Shown: piece after piece, positions 43,604 to 50,877 of the stretch
Position numbering within the stretch: position 1 is the stretch's first letter
Layout: every line of letters starts with the position of its first letter
Source of the DNA: Rhodospirillaceae bacterium
GTDB lineage: Bacteria > Pseudomonadota > Alphaproteobacteria > Reyranellales > Reyranellaceae
Reading direction: 5' to 3'
DNA length: 59,804 nucleotides
Assembly (NCBI GenBank): GCA_009772935.1
Contig: WOUR01000036.1
Coordinates: 1 to 59,804 of the forward strand
The notes under the pieces: generated by a model
Told to the model about the DNA's origin: nothing
Seen by the model: the letters and a program-made list of their open reading frames with translations, nothing else
Database searches by the model: none
Position numbers and translations under genes: made by a program

Positions 43604-43963
43604 ATGAACGACATGCAATCGGACAAGCTGCCGAGCGTGGAGTCACTGCCGGCGGGCAACATGTGGAATTCGGCGCTGTCGACCTATGCGGACTCCTTCG
43701 AGGAATGGGCGGCCGCCGGTGCGGCCTGGCAGAGCGAGGTTTCGAAATTCGCCGAACGGCGCCTCAAGGACAATCTCTCGACCTGGCTGACGCTGCTGTC
43801 CGCGCGAGACGCCGCGAGCGTGTGGCAGGCCCAGGGTGCCTGGAGCGTTCGCGCCGCCGAAGACTATTCCGAGGAAGCCAAGCGTCTGGCTGAGCTGGTC
43901 GCCAGCGTGACCCTTTCCGGCGTGACGCCCGAGGCCCAGCAGACGACCCAGCTTCTGGGCTAG
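43604..43963 (+). CDS. Phasin-like small helical protein
   Basis: A 119-residue soluble protein. The ATG at 43604 follows GGAGGGTGAG. It is alpha-helical and tryptophan-rich (GNMWNSALSTYADSFEEWAAAGAAWQSEV) with a region like phasin_2 proteins (WQAQGAWSVRAAEDYSEEAKRL). Phasins coat polyhydroxyalkanoate granules; no PHA gene is present here, so that link is inferred from composition only. Preceded by a FixK box. Confidence 0.65.
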   Translation: MNDMQSDKLPSVESLPAGNMWNSALSTYADSFEEWAAAGAAWQSEVSKFAERRLKDNLSTWLTLLSARDAASVWQAQGAWSVRAAEDYSEEAKRLAELVASVTLSGVTPEAQQTTQLLG

Positions 43964-43993
43964 GCGGCCTCGCGAGGCTGCCGCTCGCGCGGG

Positions 43994-44293
43994 TCATCGA
44001 AGACTGAGGATATAGTCCACCAGGGCCTGCCGTTCGCGATTGCTGAGCGAGAAGTCGGGCATGCGCGTATGTCCCGTCGACAGGTACGCCTTGAGCTGCT
44101 CGGCGTTGGTCGTGGGCTTCGCCGCTATGGCGGAGAAGCTCGGAATGCCATTGGCGCTGGCGGTCTTGGGCGCAGGCTCCACGATGTGGCATGCCATGCA
44201 CCAGCGCTGGGCCAGGGCCGCGCCATAGCCGGGACCCTGCGCTGCCGCTGGCAGCGGCAGGAGAGCGAGCAGCAGAGCGATCAATCGCTTCAT
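43994..44293 (-). CDS. Small periplasmic c-type cytochrome
   Basis: A 99-residue exported monoheme cytochrome c. Signal peptide (MKRLIALLLALLPLPAAAQ), heme attachment CMACH, and a distal methionine in TRMPDFSLS near the C-terminus, the class I layout. It could carry electrons to the cbb3 oxidase under low O2. It lies downstream of an 85-residue membrane-protein gene on the same strand, 41 bases away. Confidence 0.92.
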   Translation of the reverse strand: MKRLIALLLALLPLPAAAQGPGYGAALAQRWCMACHIVEPAPKTASANGIPSFSAIAAKPTTNAEQLKAYLSTGHTRMPDFSLSNRERQALVDYILSLR

Positions 44294-44334
44294 AGATTCC
44301 TCCATGTTCCAAAGGTCGAGACGATCGGACGGGC

Positions 44335-44592
44335 TCAGGAGCGGCGCGTTACCCGGAAAAGCGCGATGCCGACGACCAGCACCAACAGCGCCGGTATCAG
44401 TCCCATCAAGGCGACCTCGAGAGGATCCCTTGCCGAGCGCGACAGGAACGCGAGCCACGTCCGCTCCGTCTGGCACAACAGGCGGCCGTCGACCTGGCGA
44501 ACGCACGACATGCGAATGAAGAGCATCCAGCCGATCCACGACATGGCGCTGCCGACCAACCACAGCGTGATCAATGCCCGTCCGGAGCCCAT
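44335..44592 (-). CDS. Small membrane protein upstream of the cytochrome c gene
   Basis: An 85-residue protein with two helices (about 7-27 and 58-80), two cysteines in the intervening segment (MSCVRQVDGRLLCQTERTW) and a basic end. Family not recognised. A weak FixK-like sequence lies 75 bases upstream at 44668. Possibly cotranscribed with the cytochrome c gene. Confidence 0.65.
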   Translation of the reverse strand: MGSGRALITLWLVGSAMSWIGWMLFIRMSCVRQVDGRLLCQTERTWLAFLSRSARDPLEVALMGLIPALLVLVVGIALFRVTRRS

Positions 44593-44667
44593 TGCAGCTG
44601 TTCCTCACCGATCGTTCCGCTTCGAGCGTCTCAGTCGTCAGTTCATTGGAGTTTTGTGCCCTGTGCC

Positions 44668-44681
44668 TTGTTCCAAATCAA
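44668..44681. promoter_or_regulatory. Weak FNR/FixK-like site
   Basis: TTGTTCCAAATCAA: one half-site mismatch (TTGT instead of TTGA). 75 bases before the minus-strand start at 44592. The 297-base gap 44593-44889 otherwise holds only the box at 44791. Confidence 0.35.
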
Positions 44682-44790
44682 ACAGGAAACCACGACGCTC
44701 TCATGTCGTGGCATGCGGGACGTCGGGCGTCGGAAGTCGGACGATACGGCGGGGCCTCGCGCGCTTCAGTTGAAGCCATGCACCGGCGAC

Positions 44791-44804
44791 TTGATCTGGA
44801 TCAC
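44791..44804 (+). promoter_or_regulatory. FNR/FixK box upstream of the HdeD-like gene
   Basis: TTGATCTGGATCAC, one mismatch at the last base; 85 bases before the ATG at 44890. Confidence 0.7.
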
Positions 44805-44889
44805 GGCCGCGCATGGCTTTTGCCCGTCAACTCGTATCGGGAACGAGAACGGCGGCACCGCCGGCTACATCCTCCCTGGAAGGCATCTC

Positions 44890-45471
44890 ATGAACGACGC
44901 GCCGCGACAGGTTACCACCGGCTCCGATGGAGAGACCTTCGAGGCTGCGGCGTCCGACTATGGCCGGCTGCTGATGCTTCGCGGCATCGCGGCATTGCTC
45001 TTCGCATTCCTCGTCTTTTTCTGGCCCAAGCTCACCATTGTCGGCCTGGCGATGCTGTGGGGCGCCTATTCCTTCGCCGACGGTGTTCTCGTGCTGGTTG
45101 CGGCGATCGTCGGAAGAGGGGGAGCGTCGCGCCTCTGGCTGGGCCTGATCGGATTGGCCGGACTGGCCTGCGCCGGCGGCACGCTGTTCGCGCTCGACGA
45201 AGTCACCGCGCATCTGGTGGGGATCATTTCCATTTGGGCGATCACGACCGGTGCGATGCAGGTCTGGGCCGCGCTCGAGCTGCGCAAGGCGGTCGACGGC
45301 CATTGGATACTGGTGCTCGATGGCGTGGGCGCGCTTGTGTTCGGGCTGGCCTTGGCCGTCTGGCCGAACCTGCAGGCAGAAGCCCTGCTCTGGTTGATCG
45401 GATGGTTCGCGGCGGCGGTTGGCAGCCTGCTCGTGAGCGTAGGCCTTTGGCTCGGCCGGACGACACCGTAG
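44890..45471 (+). CDS. HdeD/DUF308 family membrane protein
   Basis: A 193-residue integral membrane protein with six helices in three hairpins, as in HdeD (GIAALLFAFLVFFWPKLT, GAYSFADGVLVLVAAIV). In E. coli HdeD is an acid-resistance membrane protein; the molecular role is unclear. The ATG at 44890 follows GGAAGG. Its stop abuts that of the convergent TPR gene. FixK box 85 bases upstream. Confidence 0.88.
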   Translation: MNDAPRQVTTGSDGETFEAAASDYGRLLMLRGIAALLFAFLVFFWPKLTIVGLAMLWGAYSFADGVLVLVAAIVGRGGASRLWLGLIGLAGLACAGGTLFALDEVTAHLVGIISIWAITTGAMQVWAALELRKAVDGHWILVLDGVGALVFGLALAVWPNLQAEALLWLIGWFAAAVGSLLVSVGLWLGRTTP

Positions 45472-46215
45472 CTACCGCGACTCCCCGGGCGCAATCCCGA
45501 GCCTGGCCATGTGTTCGGCGATGTCCGGCCGGATCGATGTCGCCGCCGCGACGTCGCCGTCGCCGCCTCGCGCATCGCCCTTCATGCGCCTGGCCACGCC
45601 CCGGCCGAACAGCGCGTAGGGATTGTCGGGCTGGCTCTTGAGCAGCGCGGTGTAGTCTGCGATGGCGTCGTCGTAACGCTTGAGCTTCAGGTAGGCGATG
45701 GCGCGGGACGCGTAGGCGGCGGGATACTTCTGCTTGATGCGAAGAGCCTCGTTGCAGTCCGACAGGGCCTGTTCGAGCTCTCCCAGGGCGGCCTTTGCGA
45801 AGCACCTGTTTCCCAGGGCCACCGGGCTCGAGGGATTGATCCGGATGGCCTGATCGAAGTCGTCGACTGCCAGCCTGTAACGTTCCCGGGCGATATAGGT
45901 CGTACCCCGACCGTTGAACGCCTCTGCGTCCTGCGGGTTGGTCTCGATCGCCCGGGTGTAATCCTCCAGAGCCTGCTCGTACTGGCCCTTGTCATCGTAG
46001 GCGTCGCCGCGATTCTTGTAGGCCGTAGCCAGGTCGGTCCTGTCGACGAGCCCTCGGGAGATGACGGCCGTGCAGCTGATGATCGCCTGTTCGGAGGCGG
46101 CATCCTCGTAGCACTTGCGATAGAATGCCTCGTAGCCTTGCGCGCGTGGGGCTTCGGCGGTGGCCATGCAAAGCGCGCCCGACAGGATCGACAGAAGGGT
46201 CCATTGCCTGATCAT
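45472..46215 (-). CDS. Exported tetratricopeptide-repeat protein
   Basis: A 247-residue protein with a signal peptide (LLSILSGALCMATAEAPRAQ) and at least five TPR units (about 62-215), e.g. AYKNRGDAYDDKGQYEQALEDYTRAI and AYASRAIAYLKLKRYDDAIADYTALL patterns. Periplasmic scaffold for protein-protein contacts. A near-consensus FixK box (46248) lies 32 bases upstream. Confidence 0.88.
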   Translation of the reverse strand: MIRQWTLLSILSGALCMATAEAPRAQGYEAFYRKCYEDAASEQAIISCTAVISRGLVDRTDLATAYKNRGDAYDDKGQYEQALEDYTRAIETNPQDAEAFNGRGTTYIARERYRLAVDDFDQAIRINPSSPVALGNRCFAKAALGELEQALSDCNEALRIKQKYPAAYASRAIAYLKLKRYDDAIADYTALLKSQPDNPYALFGRGVARRMKGDARGGDGDVAAATSIRPDIAEHMARLGIAPGESR

Positions 46216-46247
46216 GGCTTCATCTACCAGCGCTCGCCCGGCGCAAC

Positions 46248-46261
46248 ATGATCCAGATCAA
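46248..46261 (-). promoter_or_regulatory. FNR/FixK box upstream of the TPR gene
   Basis: On the minus strand TTGATCTGGATCAT; one mismatch at the last base. 32 bases before the TPR start at 46215. It is the same 14-mer as the box at 21649. Confidence 0.7.
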
Positions 46262-46288
46262 GGATCGATCGCGAGGGAACCGCGTGGC

Positions 46289-46302
46289 TTGAGGCACATC
46301 AA
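46289..46302 (+). promoter_or_regulatory. FNR/FixK box upstream of the alcohol dehydrogenase gene
   Basis: TTGAGGCACATCAA, matches TTGA-N6-TCAA; 51 bases before the ATG at 46354. Confidence 0.8.
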
Positions 46303-46353
46303 TTCCAGGCCGGCCCATCGCGCCTACCGTGCCGGCGAACAACGGAGGAACCC

Positions 46354-47427
46354 ATGCCAAAGATGATGGCGGCTGTCTTCGCCGAGCCGGGCCGGATCGT
46401 CCTCGAATCGCGACCGGTGCCCGATGTCGGCCCACTCGATGCACTGTTGCGGATCAGCACGACGACGATCTGCGGCACCGATGTGCACATCCTTCGTGGA
46501 GAATACCCCGTCGCCAAGGGGTTGATCGTCGGCCACGAGCCGGTCGGCATCATCGAGAAGCTGGGATCCGAGGTCAAAGGCTACAAAGAAGGCCAGCGCG
46601 TGATCGCCGGCGCCATCACGCCGAGCGGGCACAGCTACGCCTGTCTCTGTGGCGCGCATTCGCAGGATGGCCCCAGTACGCGGCACGGCTTCAAGCCGGC
46701 GGGCGGCTGGCGCTTCGGCAACACGATCGACGGCTGCCAGGCCGAATTCGTGCTCGTGCCCGATGCGATGACCAACCTCGCGCCGGTGCCGGCGAACCTC
46801 ACCGACGAGCAGGTGCTGATGTGTCCCGACATCATGTCGACCGGCTTCGCGGGCGCCGAAGGCGGCAGCGTCCGCATCGGAGACATCGTGGCGGTGTTTG
46901 CCCTGGGTCCGATCGGTCTCTGCGCGGCACTGGGGGCGCGATTGATGGGAGCCACCACGGTGATCGGCGTCGACACGGTGCCGGCGCGCCTGGCCGTCGC
47001 GCGCAAGTTGGGAATCGACCATGTCGTCGATTTCAAGAAGGGCGATCCGGTGGCGGCGATCCGCGAGCTCACGGGAGGCCGCGGTGTCGATGTCGCGATC
47101 GAGGCGCTGGGGACCCAGCAGACCTTCGAGAACGCCCTCCGTGTGTTGCGGCCGGGCGGCACGCTGTCGAGCCTCGGGGTCTATTCGACGGATCTGCGAA
47201 TCCCGCTCGACGCCTTCACGGCCGGCCTGGGCGACAACAAGATCGTCACCTCGCTGTGCCCGGGAGGCAAGGAGCGCATGCGACGGCTGATGAACGTCAT
47301 CGCCGCAGGGCGAGCCGACCTGGGCGCGCTGGTGACGCATCGCTTCAAGCTCGCGGACATCGAACAGGCCTACGACCTTTTCGCGCATCAGCGCGACGGG
47401 GTTCTCAAGGTCGCCCTCACACCCTGA
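46354..47427 (+). CDS. Zinc-dependent alcohol dehydrogenase (fermentative type)
   Basis: A 357-residue medium-chain dehydrogenase. Catalytic zinc residues in CGTDVHIL and GHEPVG; a Rossmann motif in VFALGPIGLCAALGARL; family signatures GGWRFGNTIDG and DIMSTGFAGAE. It strongly recalls the O2-limitation-induced fermentative alcohol dehydrogenase of Cupriavidus necator. The four-cysteine structural-zinc loop is not evident. Probably reoxidises NAD(P)H by reducing aldehydes or ketones in hypoxia. A FixK box is 51 bases upstream, and beta-glucosidase and glucokinase genes follow. Confidence 0.92.
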   Translation: MPKMMAAVFAEPGRIVLESRPVPDVGPLDALLRISTTTICGTDVHILRGEYPVAKGLIVGHEPVGIIEKLGSEVKGYKEGQRVIAGAITPSGHSYACLCGAHSQDGPSTRHGFKPAGGWRFGNTIDGCQAEFVLVPDAMTNLAPVPANLTDEQVLMCPDIMSTGFAGAEGGSVRIGDIVAVFALGPIGLCAALGARLMGATTVIGVDTVPARLAVARKLGIDHVVDFKKGDPVAAIRELTGGRGVDVAIEALGTQQTFENALRVLRPGGTLSSLGVYSTDLRIPLDAFTAGLGDNKIVTSLCPGGKERMRRLMNVIAAGRADLGALVTHRFKLADIEQAYDLFAHQRDGVLKVALTP

Positions 47428-47441
47428 CGCAGAGCGCTCCG

Positions 47442-48827
47442 ATGGTCAGTCCTCCTGCCGGCTTCGACGATCCAGCCGTGCCTTCGCTGCCGGGTCGGCG
47501 CCTGTTGCGCCCCGACTTCCTGTGGGGCGTCTCGACGTCGTCGTATCAGATCGAAGGTGCGGTACGAGAGGAGGGGCGCGGCCCCAGCGTCTGGGACGGC
47601 TTTTCCCACGAGCCCGGGCGGATCGCCAACGGCGACACCGGGGACGTCGCCTGCGATCATTACCATCGATACGCCGAGGATATTGCCCTGATGCGCGACA
47701 TGGGGGTGGGTGCCTACCGCTTTTCCGTCGCCTGGCCGCGTGTGTTGCCGGGCGGGCGGGGGGCCGTGAACGAGCGCGGGATTGCCTTCTACGACCGGCT
47801 CGTCGACGGGTTGCTCGCGGCGGGAATCGAGCCCTGGGTCTGCCTGTACCATTGGGACCTCCCGCAGGCGCTGCAGGATCGAGGGGGGTGGGCCAACAGA
47901 GACAGTGCGGGCTGGTTCGCGGACTATGCCCGTCTGGTGGCGAGCCGGTTGGGCGATCGCGTGAAGCGCTTTGCGACCTTCAACGAGCCGGGCGTCTTTA
48001 CCCTGTTCGGCTATGCGTTCGGCTGGCATCCACCCGCGGTCGACGATGCAGCGCAGCATCATGCCGCGATCCACCATGTGAACCTGGCGCATGGCGCGGC
48101 GATCGACGTGCTGCGGTCCTATCTGCCCGGCGCATCGCTCGGAACCATCTGCAACCTGCAGCCGGTGCGGCCCGTCGATCCGACCGAAGCGGATCGTGCG
48201 GCGGCCGCCCTCCTGGGCGACTACTGGAACCGCGCCTTCGCCGATCCTCAGGTTCGCGGGGCCTATCCCGAGGGGTTGGCAGAGCGGATCGCGCCCTTTG
48301 TCCGGGAAGGTGACATGGACCGGATCCGGCGGCCCATCGACTGGCTGGGCATCAACCACTATTCGCCGATCTACGCCCGTGCCGACGCCACGTCGCGCCT
48401 GGGATTTGCCTGGAGCGACGCGCCGGCCGACGTCCCGCGATCGCCGATCGGCTGGCAGATCGATCCCGAAGCCTTCAGGGACACGTTGCTCGACGCCTGC
48501 GACCGCTATCGGCTGCCGATCTACGTGACGGAGAACGGCGCCGGCGCGGACGAGAGCGGCGATGCCGGGGGCGCGGTGAACGACGTCGAGCGCATCGACT
48601 ATCTGTCGCGCTACATCGATGCGCTCGAAGAGGCCGTCACCTTCGGCGCCGACGTGCGAGGCTATTTCGTCTGGTCGCTGCTCGACAACTTCGAATGGGG
48701 CGCCGGTTACGCCAACCGCTTCGGCCTCGTCCGCGTGGATTTTCCCACGCAGCGCCGTATCCCCAAGGCCTCGGCCCGTTGGTACAAGGCGACCATCGCC
48801 GCCCAAATGCGCGGCAGTGTGTCGTGA
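47442..48827 (+). CDS. Glycoside hydrolase family 1 beta-glucosidase
   Basis: A 461-residue cytoplasmic TIM-barrel hydrolase releasing glucose from beta-glucosides. GH1 marks: FLWGVSTSSYQIEGAV at the N-terminus, acid/base Glu in TFNEPG (about 182), nucleophile Glu in VTENGAG (about 362) and the late FVWSLLDNFEWGAGY. No signal peptide. It starts 15 bases after the dehydrogenase and overlaps the glucokinase gene by four bases, so released glucose can be phosphorylated at once. Confidence 0.95.
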   Translation: MVSPPAGFDDPAVPSLPGRRLLRPDFLWGVSTSSYQIEGAVREEGRGPSVWDGFSHEPGRIANGDTGDVACDHYHRYAEDIALMRDMGVGAYRFSVAWPRVLPGGRGAVNERGIAFYDRLVDGLLAAGIEPWVCLYHWDLPQALQDRGGWANRDSAGWFADYARLVASRLGDRVKRFATFNEPGVFTLFGYAFGWHPPAVDDAAQHHAAIHHVNLAHGAAIDVLRSYLPGASLGTICNLQPVRPVDPTEADRAAAALLGDYWNRAFADPQVRGAYPEGLAERIAPFVREGDMDRIRRPIDWLGINHYSPIYARADATSRLGFAWSDAPADVPRSPIGWQIDPEAFRDTLLDACDRYRLPIYVTENGAGADESGDAGGAVNDVERIDYLSRYIDALEEAVTFGADVRGYFVWSLLDNFEWGAGYANRFGLVRVDFPTQRRIPKASARWYKATIAAQMRGSVS

Positions 48828-49768
48828 GTTGCCTCCTGGCCGATGTCGGGGGGACGCGCACCCGCTTTGCCCTGTTTGCGGACGGGCAGGTCGGGCCGAT
48901 CGAATCGCTGCGCACCGGCGCCTACGGCAGCATGCATGATGCCGCGCATCACTTTCTCAACGGCCAGCCGGAGGGCACGGTCGTGGACCGAGCGGTGGTT
49001 GCCGCGGCCGGTCCCGTCTCGGGCGGCCGCTGCAAACTCACCAATGCCCCCTGGACGCTCGATGCCGAGGGCCTCCGGCAATCGCTGCATCTCCGGTCGG
49101 TCCGTCTGGTGAACGATCTCGAGGCCCTGGCCTGGGCTGTGCCGCAATTCGGCGCCGACGATGTCGTGTCGTTCGGCGAGGGAAGCGCCGTCATGGGCGA
49201 GCCCGCCGTGGTCATCGCGCCGGGTACGGGCCTCGGCCTCTCCTGCTATCTTCCCGGCGCTGCTCCGCGGGCCGTGGCGAGCGAAGCCGGGCACGCGACG
49301 CTTGCGGCGAGTGATGCCGGCGACGCCGCGATCCTGGCGGAACTGCGCAAGCGCTTCGGCCATGTCTCCGCCGAACGCGTCCTGTCGGGCGCCGGACTTG
49401 CGAACCTGCACGCGGTGCTGGCGGCGCAGGACGGCCACGCGCCCGGAACTCCGACGCCGGAGGAGATCGTGCGGGGCGCGCTGTCCGGCACCGCGCCACG
49501 TTACGCTGCCGCGCTCGAACTGTTCTGCGACATTCTCGGATCGTTCGCGGGTGACATGGCACTCACTTTCGCCGCCCGCGGCGGGGTGTTGATCGGCGGA
49601 GGGATTGCGCCTCACATCGTCCCTGTTCTTCGGGATTCGTCGTTCCGGGCACGCTTCGCCGCGAAGGGCCGTTTCGCCGGATATCTCGTGCAAATCCCCA
49701 CCGTCGTCATCGTTCGGCCGGAGCCCACCTTCCTCGGTCTGGCGGCGCTGGCGACCCGGGGCGACTGA
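48824..49768 (+). CDS. glk: Glucokinase (ROK-unrelated Glk family)
   Basis: A 314-residue ATP:glucose phosphotransferase. The GTG start at 48824 lies in a GTGA overlap with the beta-glucosidase stop. Motifs: LLADVGGTRTRFALF (phosphate 1), LVNDLEALAWAVP (catalytic Asp region), VIAPGTGLGLS (phosphate 2), SEAGHATLA, and GGVLIGGGIAP (adenosine loop). Product glucose 6-phosphate feeds glycolysis or the Entner-Doudoroff route. Its TGA overlaps the next ATG. Confidence 0.93.
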   Translation: MSCLLADVGGTRTRFALFADGQVGPIESLRTGAYGSMHDAAHHFLNGQPEGTVVDRAVVAAAGPVSGGRCKLTNAPWTLDAEGLRQSLHLRSVRLVNDLEALAWAVPQFGADDVVSFGEGSAVMGEPAVVIAPGTGLGLSCYLPGAAPRAVASEAGHATLAASDAGDAAILAELRKRFGHVSAERVLSGAGLANLHAVLAAQDGHAPGTPTPEEIVRGALSGTAPRYAAALELFCDILGSFAGDMALTFAARGGVLIGGGIAPHIVPVLRDSSFRARFAAKGRFAGYLVQIPTVVIVRPEPTFLGLAALATRGD

Positions 49769-50874
49769 TGAGGACCGACGACGGCGTGTCGGCCGTCGGG
49801 CCGAGGCCGCTCAGGCGGTTCTGGCACAGCGCCCTGGGGTTCGGCCGCGGCAAGGGGGCGTGGGTGCCCTGGACCCTGATCGGGCTGCTGATCCTCTGCG
49901 TCGTGGCGCAGCTCCTGGTGCAGTACCGTCTGAATGTCTGGAACCGGGACTTCTTCGATGCGCTGGAAAAGCGCAACGGCGCGGGGATTCGCCACCAGAC
50001 CTATCTGCTGCCCGGCCTCGCGGCCTGCAGCATCTTCCTCGCCGCCTTCGCCGTCTGGGCGCGAATGACCTTCCAGCGAAGGTGGCGCGGCTGGTTGACC
50101 ACGCACCTGGTTGGACTGTGGCTGGAGAACGGCAACTACCGCCGCCTCGAGGCCGGGAGCGACGAGCCCCAGCTTGCGGAGTACCGGATTGCCGAGGACG
50201 CGCGCATTGCCACCGATGCCCCGATAGACCTCGTGACCGGCCTGCTCTCCTCGGTGCTGACGGCCGCGACCTTCGTCGTCGTCCTGTGGACGGTGGGCGG
50301 CACGATCGCCATCGGGCCTGCGCGCCTTGGACTGGAATTGCCGGGGTATCTGGTGTTCGCCAGCATCGCCTACGCCATGCTGACGACGGGGGCCATGCTG
50401 TTGGTCGGGCGGCGGATGGCGCATGTCATCGAACGGAAGAACCAGGCCGAATCGGAACTGAAGTTCGCGGTCGCCCGTCTTCGCACCGCGCCGGTTGGTA
50501 CGACGGCGGCGGGCGTGCAGGCAGGGGCGGTGAGTTTTGCGCTCGACGAAGTACTCCGGACCTGGCGATCGTTGTGCGGCCAGCACGTGCGGACCACCCT
50601 GGTATCGTCCGGAAATACGCTGCTGGCGCCCATCATCGGCCTGATCCTGTCCGTGCCCAAGTACATCGACGGCTCCCTGTCGCTCGGTGAGGTGACCCAG
50701 GCCGCCGCCGCGTTCGCGGCCGTCCAGATTGCGTTCAACTGGCTGGTCGACAACTATCCGCGTCTCGCGGAATGGGCGTCGTCGGCCAGCCGGGTGGGCG
50801 TCCTGCTGCTTGCGGTCGACCAGCTGGGCGACCGGCGCCGGCCCACGGCGACCGAGCCTGCGTCCGGGAGATAA
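49768..50874 (+). CDS. SbmA/BacA-like or YddA-type ABC membrane domain without ATPase
   Basis: A 368-residue protein with about six helices resembling the ABC_membrane_2/SbmA-BacA fold: WNRDFFDALEKRNGAG after the first helix, RWRGWLTTHLVGLWLENGNYRRL and NPDQRI-like AEYRIAEDARIATDAPIDL. The C-terminus contains FNWLVDNYPRLAEWASSASRV, but no ATPase domain follows; it ends soon after. SbmA/BacA are proton-driven peptide transporters of this shape, so it may work without ATP. Coupled by one-base overlap to glk. Confidence 0.82.
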   Translation: MRTDDGVSAVGPRPLRRFWHSALGFGRGKGAWVPWTLIGLLILCVVAQLLVQYRLNVWNRDFFDALEKRNGAGIRHQTYLLPGLAACSIFLAAFAVWARMTFQRRWRGWLTTHLVGLWLENGNYRRLEAGSDEPQLAEYRIAEDARIATDAPIDLVTGLLSSVLTAATFVVVLWTVGGTIAIGPARLGLELPGYLVFASIAYAMLTTGAMLLVGRRMAHVIERKNQAESELKFAVARLRTAPVGTTAAGVQAGAVSFALDEVLRTWRSLCGQHVRTTLVSSGNTLLAPIIGLILSVPKYIDGSLSLGEVTQAAAAFAAVQIAFNWLVDNYPRLAEWASSASRVGVLLLAVDQLGDRRRPTATEPASGR

Positions 50875-50877
50875 GCC

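Noticed and set aside
46329..48827. A long open frame suggesting an ADH-glucosidase fusion
   Set aside because: The ADH portion is out of frame with the real enzyme; the true glucosidase starts at 47442 with its own ATG.
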